From positions 2,666,001-2,730,000 of the forward strand of contig NZ_CP083760.1 in assembly GCF_020149915.1 (NCBI RefSeq): a DNA stretch of 64,000 nucleotides, written 5' to 3'. This DNA is from Candidatus Sulfidibacterium hydrothermale (GTDB lineage Bacteria; Bacteroidota; Bacteroidia; Bacteroidales; F082). Below the pieces are notes generated by a model that was not told where the DNA came from, did no database searches, and saw only the letters and a program-made list of their open reading frames with translations. Shown piece after piece: positions 51,386-60,691 of the stretch (positions are counted from its first letter, which is position 1; each line of letters starts with the position of its first letter). Made by a program: the position numbers and the translations under genes.

Positions 51386-53080
51386 ATGAAAAAACTTTAC
51401 CTTTTACTTTTAACCGCCTTTTTTCTGACGGGTAGTCTTGCCATTGCCCAGGACCGGGTGAGCAGTCTGAACTTCGAAACACGTTCTGAAGTTATTGCAA
51501 CGCATGGCATGGTTTGCACCAGTCAGCCACTGGTTACTCAGATTGCGCTGGATATTCTGAAAAAAGGCGGTACAGCAGTGGATGCTGCTATTGCTGCCGA
51601 TGCCGCTCTCGGATTAATGGAACCCACCGGCAGTGGTATGGGCGGTGATCTATTTGCCATTGTGTGGGATGCCAAAACACAAAAACTTTACGGGCTGAAT
51701 TCCAGTGGCCCTTCTCCCCGATCGCTCACGCTGAAATATTTTCAGGATCACGGATACCAATTTATTCCGGCACACGGTCCGCTACCGGTTTCTGTTCCGG
51801 GCTGTGTGGATGGCTGGAATGAATTACATAAACGTTTTGGCAAGCTGCCCATAAAAGAAATTCTGCAACCGGCCATTGATTATGCCCGCGAAGGATATCC
51901 GGTTACCGAACTTATTGCTTACTACTGGAAACTGAATGCCCGGATTCTGAAAAAATATCCGGGTTTTGCCGAAGAATTCATGCCCGGCGGCAAAACGCCG
52001 GTAAAAGGACAAATCTTTAAAAACCCGAATCTTGCTAACACCCTGGAACTGCTGGCAAAAAAAGGATTTCGTGAGTTTTATGAAGGCAAACCGGCCCGTG
52101 TGATTGACAAGTACATGCACGAAAACGGCGGCTTTCTCTCGTATGACGATCTCGCTTCGTATCATGCGGTTTGGGTAAAACCCGAAAGCACCAATTACCG
52201 TGGTTACGATGTGTGGGAACTTCCTCCCAACGGTCAGGGAATTGCCGTTTTACAGATGCTGAACATGCTCGAGAATTTTGACATCAAATCAATGGGATTT
52301 GGCAGCGTTGCTTACCTTCATCTGCTCACCGAAGTGAAAAAAATCGTTTATGAAGACCGGGCCAAATTCTATTCTGATCCGGCATTTAACAAAATTCCTG
52401 TAGAGCAGTTGATTTCTAAGAAATATGCCAAAGAACGACTGAAATTATACGATCCGCATCATGCGGCCAAATACTATCCGGCCGGGCAGCCGGAACAGGG
52501 CAACACGGTTTACCTGACCGTGGCTGACCAGTACGGAAACATGGTATCATTAATACAAAGTAATTACCGCGGAATGGGCTCGGGTATGACACCGCCGGGA
52601 CTGGGATTTGTTTTACAGGACCGTGGCGAACTTTTCTCGTTAAAACCCGGCCAGTTTAACACGTATGCTCCCGGCAAACGGCCTTTCCATACGATCATTC
52701 CGGCTTTTGTTACCAAAGACGGCAAACCGTGGCTCAGCTTTGGGGTGATGGGTGGCGCCATGCAACCCCAGGGACAAGTGCAAATTTTGGTTAACCTGAT
52801 TGATTTCGGCATGAACTTACAGGAAGCCGGCGATGCGCCGCGTATCCGTCATGACGGTTCTTCACAGCCTACCGGAACAAAAATGAAAGACGGCGGCTGG
52901 CTGAATATGGAAAGTGGATTCCGGTACGATGTCATCCGTCAGCTGATGCAAATGGGACACCGGGTACGATTCAGTCTGGGAGGTTACGGCGGCTACCAGG
53001 CAATTATGCGGGATACCACAAACCAAGTGTATTACGGAGCTTCTGAGTCGCGAAAAGATGGCCAGGCTGCAGGATATTAA
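51386..53080 (+). CDS. ggt: Gamma-glutamyltranspeptidase
   Basis: A 564-residue exported Ntn hydrolase. Signal peptide MKKLYLLLLTAFFLTGSLA, then ATHGMVCTSQPLVTQIALDIL and GSGMGGDLFAIVWD. The autocatalytic threonine that becomes the small-subunit N-terminus is the T of GNTVYLTVADQYGNMVSL near residue 374, followed by the substrate-binding YRGMGSGMTPPGLGFVLQDRG. It cleaves or transfers gamma-glutamyl groups (glutathione and related peptides) in the periplasm. It starts nine bases after the aminotransferase. Confidence 0.92.
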   Translation: MKKLYLLLLTAFFLTGSLAIAQDRVSSLNFETRSEVIATHGMVCTSQPLVTQIALDILKKGGTAVDAAIAADAALGLMEPTGSGMGGDLFAIVWDAKTQKLYGLNSSGPSPRSLTLKYFQDHGYQFIPAHGPLPVSVPGCVDGWNELHKRFGKLPIKEILQPAIDYAREGYPVTELIAYYWKLNARILKKYPGFAEEFMPGGKTPVKGQIFKNPNLANTLELLAKKGFREFYEGKPARVIDKYMHENGGFLSYDDLASYHAVWVKPESTNYRGYDVWELPPNGQGIAVLQMLNMLENFDIKSMGFGSVAYLHLLTEVKKIVYEDRAKFYSDPAFNKIPVEQLISKKYAKERLKLYDPHHAAKYYPAGQPEQGNTVYLTVADQYGNMVSLIQSNYRGMGSGMTPPGLGFVLQDRGELFSLKPGQFNTYAPGKRPFHTIIPAFVTKDGKPWLSFGVMGGAMQPQGQVQILVNLIDFGMNLQEAGDAPRIRHDGSSQPTGTKMKDGGWLNMESGFRYDVIRQLMQMGHRVRFSLGGYGGYQAIMRDTTNQVYYGASESRKDGQAAGY

Positions 53081-53100
53081 TTTCTCAAAAACCTAAAACC

Positions 53101-53538
53101 ATGCAGGAAAAAACCAACCGGATCATTGAAGAGCTAAAGTCCTTTATCGGACAAAAAGGGAAACTTTCGCCTTCGCCGTTCATGAACTGGCTCAAACCGG
53201 TAGCCGTTGCTGCCGAATACGGATCGCTGACCTTTGAATATGTTATCCGGAAAGAGATGACCAATCCGATGGGAAACCTGCATGGCGGCGTCATTGCCGG
53301 AATTATTGATGATATTATGGGAGCCACTGTGTACAGTCTGGAAAAAAGCGATCCTTTTGTAACAGTAAACCTTTCGGTAGATTATTTTGCTCCGGCCCGT
53401 CTTGGTGATGTGATACAGGCAACCACCCGCGTGGTCAAAGAAGGGAAAAACGTCATCAATGTGGAATGTGAAATCTGGTTTCCGGCCAAAAAACGGCTGT
53501 TGGCCAAAGCCAGTTCTAACCTTATGCGTATTAAATAG
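53101..53538 (+). CDS. PaaI-type hotdog-fold thioesterase
   Basis: A 145-residue hotdog protein. The core HGGVIAGIIDDIMGATVYSL carries the conserved HGG and the helix aspartate of PaaI-like acyl-CoA thioesterases, and VNLSVDYFAPARLGDVIQA the central strand. Substrate unknown; a housekeeping acyl-CoA hydrolase is likely. It lies 20 bases after ggt and two bases before aat. Confidence 0.88.
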   Translation: MQEKTNRIIEELKSFIGQKGKLSPSPFMNWLKPVAVAAEYGSLTFEYVIRKEMTNPMGNLHGGVIAGIIDDIMGATVYSLEKSDPFVTVNLSVDYFAPARLGDVIQATTRVVKEGKNVINVECEIWFPAKKRLLAKASSNLMRIK

Positions 53539-53540
53539 CC

Positions 53541-54191
53541 ATGCCTGTTTATCAGCTTCCGGAAGAACCGGTTTTTCCACGGCCAGAGCTGGCCGAACCG
53601 GATGGGCTGCTGGCTGTTGGCGGCGATTTGTCTCCCCAACGGCTGCTCAATGCTTATGCTTCGGGGATTTTTCCCTGGTATAACGAAGACAGTCCCATCC
53701 TGTGGTGGTCGCCCGATCCGCGTCTGGTACTTTTTCCTGAAGAATTTAAACGGCACAAAAATTTACGGCGACTGGTACAGCGTGGAAAATTCAATGTAAC
53801 CATTAACCACGATTTTCAAAGTGTCATCAAAGCCTGTAGCCGGGTAAAACGCAAAAACCAAACCGACACATGGATCACCCCGGAAATGCAACAGGCTTAT
53901 ATTCGTTTGCATGAACTGGGGTTTGCCCTTTCTGTGGAATGCTATCTTGATGAAAAACTGGCTGGAGGATTATATGGTGTTGTTTTAGGAAAAGTGTTTT
54001 TTGGCGAATCGATGTTTCATACGGTAACCGATGCTTCCAAAGTAGCTCTTTGGCATCTGGTGGATTTTTTACTCAAAAACCATTTTAAAGTCATTGATGT
54101 TCAACAGGATACCCCACACCTGCGTAGTCTGGGAGCCCGGTTAATCCCGAGAAAAGAATTTCTGAATCTGCTCAAAGAAAATATTCGATAA
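53541..54191 (+). CDS. aat: Leucyl/phenylalanyl-tRNA--protein transferase
   Basis: A 216-residue transferase that adds Leu or Phe to N-terminal Lys/Arg, marking proteins for ClpAP degradation. FPRPELAEPDGLLAVGGDLSPQRLLNAYASGIFPWY near the start and SVECYLDEKLAGGLYGVVLGKVFFGESMFH in the middle are the family signatures; DVQQDTPHLRSLGA near the C-terminus. It ends the operon, seven bases from the convergent esterase gene. Confidence 0.96.
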   Translation: MPVYQLPEEPVFPRPELAEPDGLLAVGGDLSPQRLLNAYASGIFPWYNEDSPILWWSPDPRLVLFPEEFKRHKNLRRLVQRGKFNVTINHDFQSVIKACSRVKRKNQTDTWITPEMQQAYIRLHELGFALSVECYLDEKLAGGLYGVVLGKVFFGESMFHTVTDASKVALWHLVDFLLKNHFKVIDVQQDTPHLRSLGARLIPRKEFLNLLKENIR

Positions 54192-54197
54192 CCGGAA

Positions 54198-55286
54198 CTA
54201 ACGAAATGCATTGATTCTTTTTATTTTCCCAATCAAGCTGTCAGCCAACACCTGCTGTTCGTGGCGTCCGGGATGTCCGGGTGTATTTTTGTACGGAACA
54301 AACAGCGTGTACACCTTTTTGTCGTGCATTTGTTGTACGGCTTTTTTCACATAACCCGGCCACGGCGATCCTTTTCGTGTAATATCCATATTACCCAGCA
54401 TACAGATGATTTTAGCCCGGGGATAAGCCTTCCGTATTTTCAGCACAAAATTTTTATATGCCTGAATGATGGTTTCCGGCGAAGGCGGACGGGTACCAAA
54501 CTTCTTTTTAAATTCAGGAAAAGAGGGACGGTTTACCAGCCACGAATCGTTTTGGAGCAGGTTAATAACAACCACATCGGGCGTGTACTTTTTAAAATCC
54601 CAACGGCTTAAAGAATCAACCGGGTTAAGCCGGTTGTATAATTGTGGCATGGTAAGCGGAAACCAGCTGATTAAAATCCCGATACCACTTTTACAAATAC
54701 AACGATAATCGGCATGAAAATAACGGGCCGTAATCGCCGCATAACTGTCGTAATTGTTGGTAAAAATGCTGTCAGGATGGCTGTGTGACGGATCATCGTC
54801 CACCGCATAACCGGCAGTAATGGAATTGCCGTAAAATTCCAGTTTCAAATGCTTTTTTTGTAGCAGGTTGATGACCTGCAAGTTGCCCTGCAGCACAAAA
54901 CCATAAAACAAAGTGTATCCTTTGTCCCATTCCGTCCGTTTAAAAAGCTGAACGGAATGGGTTCCTCCGTCAAAACTTGCCAGCAGATAACGCTGTTTCA
55001 GCGTATCAGGGTGAAGCACCCGGATAGAGTCACGATCGAGAATAACGTCATAGTAATTTTTTCCGTTTTCATCTTTTAAAACAGCAAAAACCTTTCCCCT
55101 GCCTTTTACAACAATTTTTGCAGACGATCCCGGCCAAAAAAACACAACATTTCGGGCTGTTGTTTTTATCCGTCCTTCGTATTGGATATGCTGGTCGGCC
55201 GACGAGACAAAAGTCTCCCGCACACATCCGGTGATAAAGAAACTAACGGTTGCAACAAACAGAAAAACAGCAGAAAAAGATTTCAT
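54198..55286 (-). CDS. Lipoprotein SGNH hydrolase, CE2-like esterase
   Basis: A 362-residue lipoprotein (lipobox ITGC near residue 21). An N-terminal jelly-roll region (about 30-140: GRIKTTARNVVFFWPGSSAKI) precedes the SGNH hydrolase domain, the layout of CE2 acetyl-xylan esterases. Block I reads LEFYGNSITAGYAV with asparagine in place of the usual aspartate before the nucleophile serine; the catalytic histidine lies in TPGHPGRHEQQVLADSL. Likely deacetylates polysaccharides at the cell surface (inference). It is convergent with aat. Confidence 0.82.
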   Translation of the reverse strand: MKSFSAVFLFVATVSFFITGCVRETFVSSADQHIQYEGRIKTTARNVVFFWPGSSAKIVVKGRGKVFAVLKDENGKNYYDVILDRDSIRVLHPDTLKQRYLLASFDGGTHSVQLFKRTEWDKGYTLFYGFVLQGNLQVINLLQKKHLKLEFYGNSITAGYAVDDDPSHSHPDSIFTNNYDSYAAITARYFHADYRCICKSGIGILISWFPLTMPQLYNRLNPVDSLSRWDFKKYTPDVVVINLLQNDSWLVNRPSFPEFKKKFGTRPPSPETIIQAYKNFVLKIRKAYPRAKIICMLGNMDITRKGSPWPGYVKKAVQQMHDKKVYTLFVPYKNTPGHPGRHEQQVLADSLIGKIKRINAFR

Positions 55287-55308
55287 TGCTTTAAAAAAGC
55301 TTTTCCAA

Positions 55309-56562
55309 TTAAAAATTTACCACAATCCGGTGTACCTCATCTTTAAAATGGTATTGGATTGACCAATGATAATGCTCAATGATTTTTTTCACGATCGCCA
55401 GTCCGATGCCCATAAATCCCTGGTCAGAAGCACGCGAAAACTGTTCAAACAACTCTTCGGTAGGCATTCCCGGATCCTGTCCTGAATTTTCAATGACAAA
55501 TTTCTTTTCGGTAAGCCAAATACGGACAAAGCCATTTTCGACATTGTGTTTCACGGCATTTTTCACCAGGTTACGCACCAAAATATCGGCCAAATCTTTA
55601 TCCATGACTACTTTCGGGCTGCCATCAAAATGGACTTCCGGTTTTACCCGGCGCGAATCCATCAAGGGCTGAAAGTCATCTACCTGTTTTTGGATCAATG
55701 CCTTGAAATCAATGGCTGTTTTATCGACAAACTGGTTCTTTTCAATTCGGGCAATCAGGCCCAGACTGCGAACAATGCCGGAAAGACGAATCACAGCCGA
55801 ATAAATGGACCCGGCCAGTTCATATTGCTTTTCATTTAACGACTCCTGAAAAAGCAGCTCTGTTTTATTTTTTATCACCGAGAGCGGGGTTTGCACTTCG
55901 TGCGATAAGTTTCCCGTAAATTCTTTTACGGCCTCATAATCGCGAATAATCTTCTCCGTCATTCGTTCCAGCTCGCGGTTCAGCTGATTAAACTCAATAA
56001 TCTCAGACGTCTGGAACGTTTCACTATGTGGATTATCCAGCCGGAAACTCTGCATAATATGCAACGTATCAAAGAAATCGGCCCACACCTTCCCAAAAAT
56101 ATACCGGTTTAAAAAATACGCCAATATCAAAAAGAGAATCAGCATCAGCGTAATGATCAAGGCGATTTTCTCGATAAGATAATTGGAAGTGATCAACGAT
56201 TTATAAATCCGGATGCGGTAGTAATTTTTCCCGCTTTTCACTACTGTGCTCAGCTGACGATAAGGCATATAAGCCTTGATATTTTTGTTATACAACACGG
56301 TGTCCTGCAACCGGTAAGTGGTGGGAGCCGGTTTTTTCACTTTTTCGATATCAATGGGTTCTGTAGCAATAAAAGCTACGTTTTGCAAAGAATCAAGCTG
56401 ACGGATGTTATCGAAAAGATAATGGATCCGGCTGTATAAATCCGCATCCACTTCGCGCTCTACCAGGTTTTGCATAATTTTATAGAGCCCTACCCCGCCG
56501 GCAAAAAACACCACCAGCGACACGGTGACAAAATAGAGCGTTGTTTTGGTGAGCAGTTTCAT
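55309..56562 (-). CDS. Membrane sensor histidine kinase of a two-component system
   Basis: A 417-residue kinase with two membrane spans (TTLYFVTVSLVVFFAGGVGLY and IALIITLMLILFLILAYFL) flanking a periplasmic sensor of about 110 residues. HisKA box FTGNLSHEVQTPLSVIKNK; HATPase with LVRNLVKNAVKHNV and QGFMGIGLAIVKKII. The ATG overlaps the stop of the response-regulator gene (ATGA), so the two form a coupled pair. The signal is unknown. Confidence 0.92.
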   Translation of the reverse strand: MKLLTKTTLYFVTVSLVVFFAGGVGLYKIMQNLVEREVDADLYSRIHYLFDNIRQLDSLQNVAFIATEPIDIEKVKKPAPTTYRLQDTVLYNKNIKAYMPYRQLSTVVKSGKNYYRIRIYKSLITSNYLIEKIALIITLMLILFLILAYFLNRYIFGKVWADFFDTLHIMQSFRLDNPHSETFQTSEIIEFNQLNRELERMTEKIIRDYEAVKEFTGNLSHEVQTPLSVIKNKTELLFQESLNEKQYELAGSIYSAVIRLSGIVRSLGLIARIEKNQFVDKTAIDFKALIQKQVDDFQPLMDSRRVKPEVHFDGSPKVVMDKDLADILVRNLVKNAVKHNVENGFVRIWLTEKKFVIENSGQDPGMPTEELFEQFSRASDQGFMGIGLAIVKKIIEHYHWSIQYHFKDEVHRIVVNF

Positions 56563-57236
56563 TCTTTTTCAAATTTGTATCCCACGCCGTAGATGGTTTT
56601 AATATAATCGGCTGCTCCTTTTTCTCTTAACTTCTTTCGCAGGTTTTTTATCTGGGCATAAACAAAATCAAACGAATACGAAAAATCTGAATCGTCTCCC
56701 CAAAGCTGGCCTGCCAGACTTTCTTTGGCAATTACCCGGCCGGCATTGGAAACAAAAAACAACAACAATTCAAATTCTTTTTTTGTAAGCTCCAAAGGCT
56801 GTCCCTTAACCAATACCTGAAAGCTGTCCGGAAAAATTTCCAGTTCTTCGTAAGTAATGGAATTATTTCCCTGAAACCGGATTCGGCGTAAAAGCGACTT
56901 GATCCGGGCATTCAGCTCAGCCAGATTGAACGGCTTGACCAAATAATCATCGGCACCAAATTCCAGCGCTTTCACCCGGTCGTTGATGGCATCACGCGCC
57001 GTAATCACAATGATCCCGCTCCGCAATTTCAGCTGTTTGGCTCGCCGTATCAGGTCCAGACCACTGCCATCAGGCAAATTAATATCAATCAGAAGGCAAT
57101 CATAATCAAACGATTCCATCCGGTCAGCCGCTTCCGTAAAGTCAAAAGCCTGCTCACAAATATAACCTTCAGGCGAAAGATAAGCCAAGATAGAATCCTG
57201 AATCTCCGGATCGTCTTCAATGATTAACAGTTTCAT
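56559..57236 (-). CDS. OmpR-family response regulator
   Basis: A 225-residue regulator. Start taken at MKLLIIEDDPEIQDSI; the promoter box (57243-57250) excludes the longer reading. Receiver domain with phospho-acceptor aspartate in DCLLIDINLPDGSGL and the lysine in DDYLVKPFNLAEL; C-terminal winged helix with LTKKEFELLLFFVSNAGRVIAKE and RKKLREKGAADYIKTIYGVGYKFE. It controls unknown targets together with the next gene's kinase. Confidence 0.94.
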   Translation of the reverse strand: MKLLIIEDDPEIQDSILAYLSPEGYICEQAFDFTEAADRMESFDYDCLLIDINLPDGSGLDLIRRAKQLKLRSGIIVITARDAINDRVKALEFGADDYLVKPFNLAELNARIKSLLRRIRFQGNNSITYEELEIFPDSFQVLVKGQPLELTKKEFELLLFFVSNAGRVIAKESLAGQLWGDDSDFSYSFDFVYAQIKNLRKKLREKGAADYIKTIYGVGYKFEKE

Positions 57237-57242
57237 AGAAGG

Positions 57243-57250
57243 CAAAGGTA
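57243..57250 (-). promoter_or_regulatory. -7 box directly in front of the response regulator
   Basis: TACCTTTG on the minus strand, exact TAnnTTTG, ending only six bases before the ATG, so the transcript may be leaderless. Confidence 0.5.
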
Positions 57251-57706
57251 AGATTTTATAAAAATATGTGGGAATAAAAATGGCTTGCCTTATTCCTATA
57301 GCAACTTCGTGATGTCCTTGGTATACTTTGGTGATGGAAAGAGTTATTCGCCACTGGTTTTTGGGAAATTTGGTAGACGCAGAATGAAAAATGCAGAAGA
57401 TGAATGGGATAGTTGTCAATTGTTTAGTGTTTGAAATTTACTCTGTGGCCGCGGCAGGAGGCGCAGCAGCAGCCTTGCGAAGGCAAAGCCGATGTGTAGC
57501 CCGCCTGACCGCAACAGTCGGGCAGGCAGGCCGGCTGACAGCGACCAGAGGAAGCTCGTGAGCCGGCGTAGCGCAACACGGCTTTTGCTGAGGAAGCTAT
57601 CGCGTAGCATCCGGCAGTCCGCCCAAACCTTTATTTCACTTAATAATCTGGTTAAAAAGCGTGGATTTTCTTAATTTAGCAGTCAAAATCGTTAAAAACA
57701 TTTACC
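57251..57706. other. Gene-free stretch with GC-rich repeat
   Basis: The part 57440-57615 is clearly richer in G and C than its surroundings and contains CAGTCGGGCAGGC (57515-57527), shared with 48666-48678. No gene supported. A weak -7-like TAATTTAG lies about 35 bases before elbB. Confidence 0.5.
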
Positions 57707-58366
57707 ATGGAAAAGAAAAAATTTGCCGTAGTGCTGTCGGGATGTGGCGTGTACGATGGCGCCGAAATACACGAAGCCACCATGACCATGTTATCCATTA
57801 TTGAAGAAGGTGGTGTTTATCAGTGCTTTGCTCCCGATATTCCCCAGTATCATGTCATCAATCACCTGACCGGTGAAGAAATGGATGAAAGCCGCAATGT
57901 TTTAATTGAATCGGCACGTATTGCCCGTGGCGACATTAAGCCGTTAAGTGAATTTAAAGCCGAAGATTATGATGCTTTGATCTTTCCGGGTGGTTTCGGA
58001 GCAGCCAAAAACCTGAGTACCGTCGCTTTTGACGGCCCCAATGCCAAAGTAAATCCGGAAGTGGAAGATGCCATCAAACAAATGCTGGCGGTTCATAAAC
58101 CCATTGGCGCTTTGTGTATTTCTCCGGCTGTTGTGGCCCGCGTGATACAAGGCGTGGAAGTAACCATCGGAAATGATCCGGGAACTGCCGAAGCCATTGA
58201 AAAAATGGGCAGTAAGCATGTGGTGACCACCCACGGACAAGTGGTTCACGACCACAAATACAATGTTTTTACCACACCGTGTTATATGCTCGATGCCACC
58301 ATCATGGACATTAAAGAAGATGCGTCGGTGGTTGTAAAAGAGATGATGAAAGAACTGGGAAGTTAG
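57707..58366 (+). CDS. elbB: Isoprenoid biosynthesis glyoxalase ElbB
   Basis: A 219-residue DJ-1/PfpI-superfamily protein. Start KKFAVVLSGCGVYDGAEIHEA, LIFPGGFGAAKNLSTVAFDG, and the nucleophile cysteine in IGALCISPAVVARV; VVTTHGQVVHDHKYNVFTTPCYML near the end. Members have weak glyoxalase activity and are linked genetically to isoprenoid synthesis in E. coli. The gene is complete; its neighbour downstream is a nitronate-monooxygenase-like protein. Confidence 0.92.
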   Translation: MEKKKFAVVLSGCGVYDGAEIHEATMTMLSIIEEGGVYQCFAPDIPQYHVINHLTGEEMDESRNVLIESARIARGDIKPLSEFKAEDYDALIFPGGFGAAKNLSTVAFDGPNAKVNPEVEDAIKQMLAVHKPIGALCISPAVVARVIQGVEVTIGNDPGTAEAIEKMGSKHVVTTHGQVVHDHKYNVFTTPCYMLDATIMDIKEDASVVVKEMMKELGS

Positions 58367-58448
58367 GAGATGGAAGTTGGAAGTGGGAAGTCAGAAGTTG
58401 GAAGCAGGAAGTCGGAAGTCGGAAGTGAGAAGTTAGACGGAAAATAAA

Positions 58449-59396
58449 ATGATGGCAAATATCACACAATTATTGGGGATTAAATATCCCATTGTTCAGG
58501 GAGGAATGATTTGGTGCAGTGGCTGGGAACTGGCGGCTGCCGTTAGCAATGCCGGAGGGCTCGGGCTCATCGGCGCCGGTTCCATGCACCCCGAAACGCT
58601 GGAAGAGCACATCCGGAAATGCAAACAAGCCACGGATAAACCCTTTGGGGTAAATGTTCCGCTGCTCTACCCCCAAACTGACGAAATCATGGAACTCATT
58701 ATCCGGGAGGGCGTGAAAATTGTCTTCACTTCTGCAGGAAATCCCAAAAAATACACCGCTTTTCTGAAAGAAAACGGGATTACTGTGGTACACGTGGTCG
58801 CCAATCTGAAATTTGCACAAAAGGCGCAGGATGCCGGTGTGGATGCCATTGTGGCCGAAGGTTTCGAAGCCGGCGGCCACAACGGATTTGAAGAAACCAC
58901 CACACTGGTTTTATTGCAAACGTTACTTCCTGTGATGCACATTCCGGTGATTGCTGCAGGAGGAATCGGCAGTGGTGCTGCCCTATATGCGGTAATGGCC
59001 CTGGGGGCTGCCGGAGTACAAATCGGGAGTCTTTTTGCCGCTTCGGCAGAATCATCGGCCCACCCGTCTTTCAAACAAAAGATTATTGAAGCCGGCGATG
59101 GCGAAACTTATCTGACCCTTAAACAGCTGGTTCCGGTACGCCTTTTACGCAATCCTTTTTTTGAAAAAATCAGACAGGCCGAATTATCCGGGGCTTCCAA
59201 AGAAGAATTGGCGGCATTGCTCGGAAAAGGCCGCGCTAAAAAAGGAATGTTTGAAGGCGATACCGACGAAGGAGAACTGGAAATCGGCCAGGTTGCCGGT
59301 ATCATTTCTTCGGTTAAACCGGTAAAAGACATCATGCAGGAATTGGTTTCCGGTTTTAACGAAACCGCCCGAAAAGCCAACAAGCTGCATCTATAA
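58449..59396 (+). CDS. Nitronate monooxygenase/FabK-like FMN enzyme
   Basis: A 315-residue FMN-binding TIM barrel. Start LLGIKYPIVQGGMIWCSGWELAAAVSNAGGLGLIGAG, then KPFGVNVPLLYP, AEGFEAGGHNG and IPVIAAGGIGSGAALYAVMALGAAGVQIGS, matching the nitronate monooxygenase and FabK enoyl-reductase group. These cannot be separated by eye; FabK is possible because LVPVRLLRNPF occurs in it too. An in-frame second ATG three bases later is an alternative start. Confidence 0.82.
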   Translation: MMANITQLLGIKYPIVQGGMIWCSGWELAAAVSNAGGLGLIGAGSMHPETLEEHIRKCKQATDKPFGVNVPLLYPQTDEIMELIIREGVKIVFTSAGNPKKYTAFLKENGITVVHVVANLKFAQKAQDAGVDAIVAEGFEAGGHNGFEETTTLVLLQTLLPVMHIPVIAAGGIGSGAALYAVMALGAAGVQIGSLFAASAESSAHPSFKQKIIEAGDGETYLTLKQLVPVRLLRNPFFEKIRQAELSGASKEELAALLGKGRAKKGMFEGDTDEGELEIGQVAGIISSVKPVKDIMQELVSGFNETARKANKLHL

Positions 59397-59448
59397 TTGC
59401 GCTGCAACCCCGTTACAAATTTAGAATCAGTTCAAAACAATAATTCCT

Positions 59449-59456
59449 TAAATTTG
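59449..59456 (+). promoter_or_regulatory. -7 box of the acyl-CoA dehydrogenase gene
   Basis: TAAATTTG, exact TAnnTTTG, 37 bases before the ATG. Confidence 0.5.
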
Positions 59457-59493
59457 TTAGCAGACAATTATAGTTTTTATAAAAAATACAATC

Positions 59494-60636
59494 ATGAATT
59501 TTGAATTTACCGAAGAGCAGTTGATGATCCGTCAGGCTGCCAGAGATTTCGCCCAACGCGAACTTCTCCCCGATGTTTTGGAAAGAGATGAAAATGCAAG
59601 ATTTCCCGCTGACCATGTAAAGAAACTGGCCGAACTGGGATTTCTCGGAATGATGGTCCCGCCGGAATATGATGGCGGCGGAATGGACAGCATTTCGTAT
59701 GTACTGGCGATGGAAGAAATTGCCAAGGTAGATGCTTCTGTTGCCGTAATTATGTCGGTAAACAATTCGCTGGTTTGTTACGGACTGAATCGTTTTTGCA
59801 ACGAAGAACAAAAACAAAAATATTTGAAACCGCTGGCCCGCGGCGAAATTTTGGGTGCTTTCCTGTTGTCAGAACCCGAAGCCGGTTCTGATGCTACCCA
59901 TCAGTACACCTCCGCCGAGGACAAAGGGGATTATTATTTGCTGAACGGAACCAAAAACTGGATTACCAACGGCGGTTCAGCTTCTACTTACATCGTGATG
60001 GCCCAAACCCATCCCGAAAAAAGATCACACGGGATCAATGCTTTTATTGTCCCCAAAGATACACCCGGAATTACGGTAGGACCTCATGAAAATAAAATGG
60101 GAATGCGCAGTTCCGACACGCATTCGGTAATGTTTCAGGATGTAAAAGTTCCGAAAGAAAATCGTATCGGAGAAGATGGTTTTGGTTTTAAATTTGCCAT
60201 GATGGTGCTTGAAGCCGGCCGTATCGGTATTGCTTCCCAGGCATTAGGCATTGCTTCCGGAGCTTTTGAAAGAGCCGTGGCTTATGCCAAAGAGCGGAAA
60301 GCTTTCGGCACCGAAATTATCAATCACCAGTCGCTGGCTTTTAAATTGAGCGACATGGCTGTAAAAATCGAAAATGCCCGTAATCTCTGCCTGAAAGCTG
60401 CCTGGTTGAAAGATCAGCACAAACCCATCACGGTAGCCAGTGCCATGGCCAAACAATATGCTGCTGACATTGCCATGGAAGTAACCACCGAAGCGGTACA
60501 AATCCACGGCGGATACGGTTATGTAAAAGAATATCATGTAGAGCGGTTGATGCGTGAAGCCAAACTGACTCAAATTTATGAAGGGACTTCTGAGATTCAG
60601 AAAATTATTATTTCCAGAAGCCTGATGAAAGGATAA
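59494..60636 (+). CDS. Acyl-CoA dehydrogenase, short/branched-chain type
   Basis: A 380-residue FAD flavoenzyme. FLLSEPEAGSDATHQ and NGTKNWITNGG are FAD/substrate-binding signatures, IQIHGGYGYVKEYHVERLMREAKL is the C-terminal signature, and the catalytic base glutamate is in TQIYEGTSEIQ. Closest in pattern to butyryl-/short-chain dehydrogenases (Bcd). It passes electrons to ETF, encoded 1.4 kb away on the other strand; the intervening sequence is repeat-rich. Confidence 0.93.
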   Translation: MNFEFTEEQLMIRQAARDFAQRELLPDVLERDENARFPADHVKKLAELGFLGMMVPPEYDGGGMDSISYVLAMEEIAKVDASVAVIMSVNNSLVCYGLNRFCNEEQKQKYLKPLARGEILGAFLLSEPEAGSDATHQYTSAEDKGDYYLLNGTKNWITNGGSASTYIVMAQTHPEKRSHGINAFIVPKDTPGITVGPHENKMGMRSSDTHSVMFQDVKVPKENRIGEDGFGFKFAMMVLEAGRIGIASQALGIASGAFERAVAYAKERKAFGTEIINHQSLAFKLSDMAVKIENARNLCLKAAWLKDQHKPITVASAMAKQYAADIAMEVTTEAVQIHGGYGYVKEYHVERLMREAKLTQIYEGTSEIQKIIISRSLMKG

Positions 60637-60663
60637 TCTTTTTGCTTTTATAAAACACAAGAG

Positions 60664-60691
60664 CCGGGACAATCAACGTTCCGGTTTTTTT
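60664..60691 (+). terminator. Intrinsic terminator of the acyl-CoA dehydrogenase gene
   Basis: CCGGGAC, a seven-base loop, GTTCCGG (one G-T pair) and a run of seven Ts, 27 bases past the stop codon. Confidence 0.8.
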
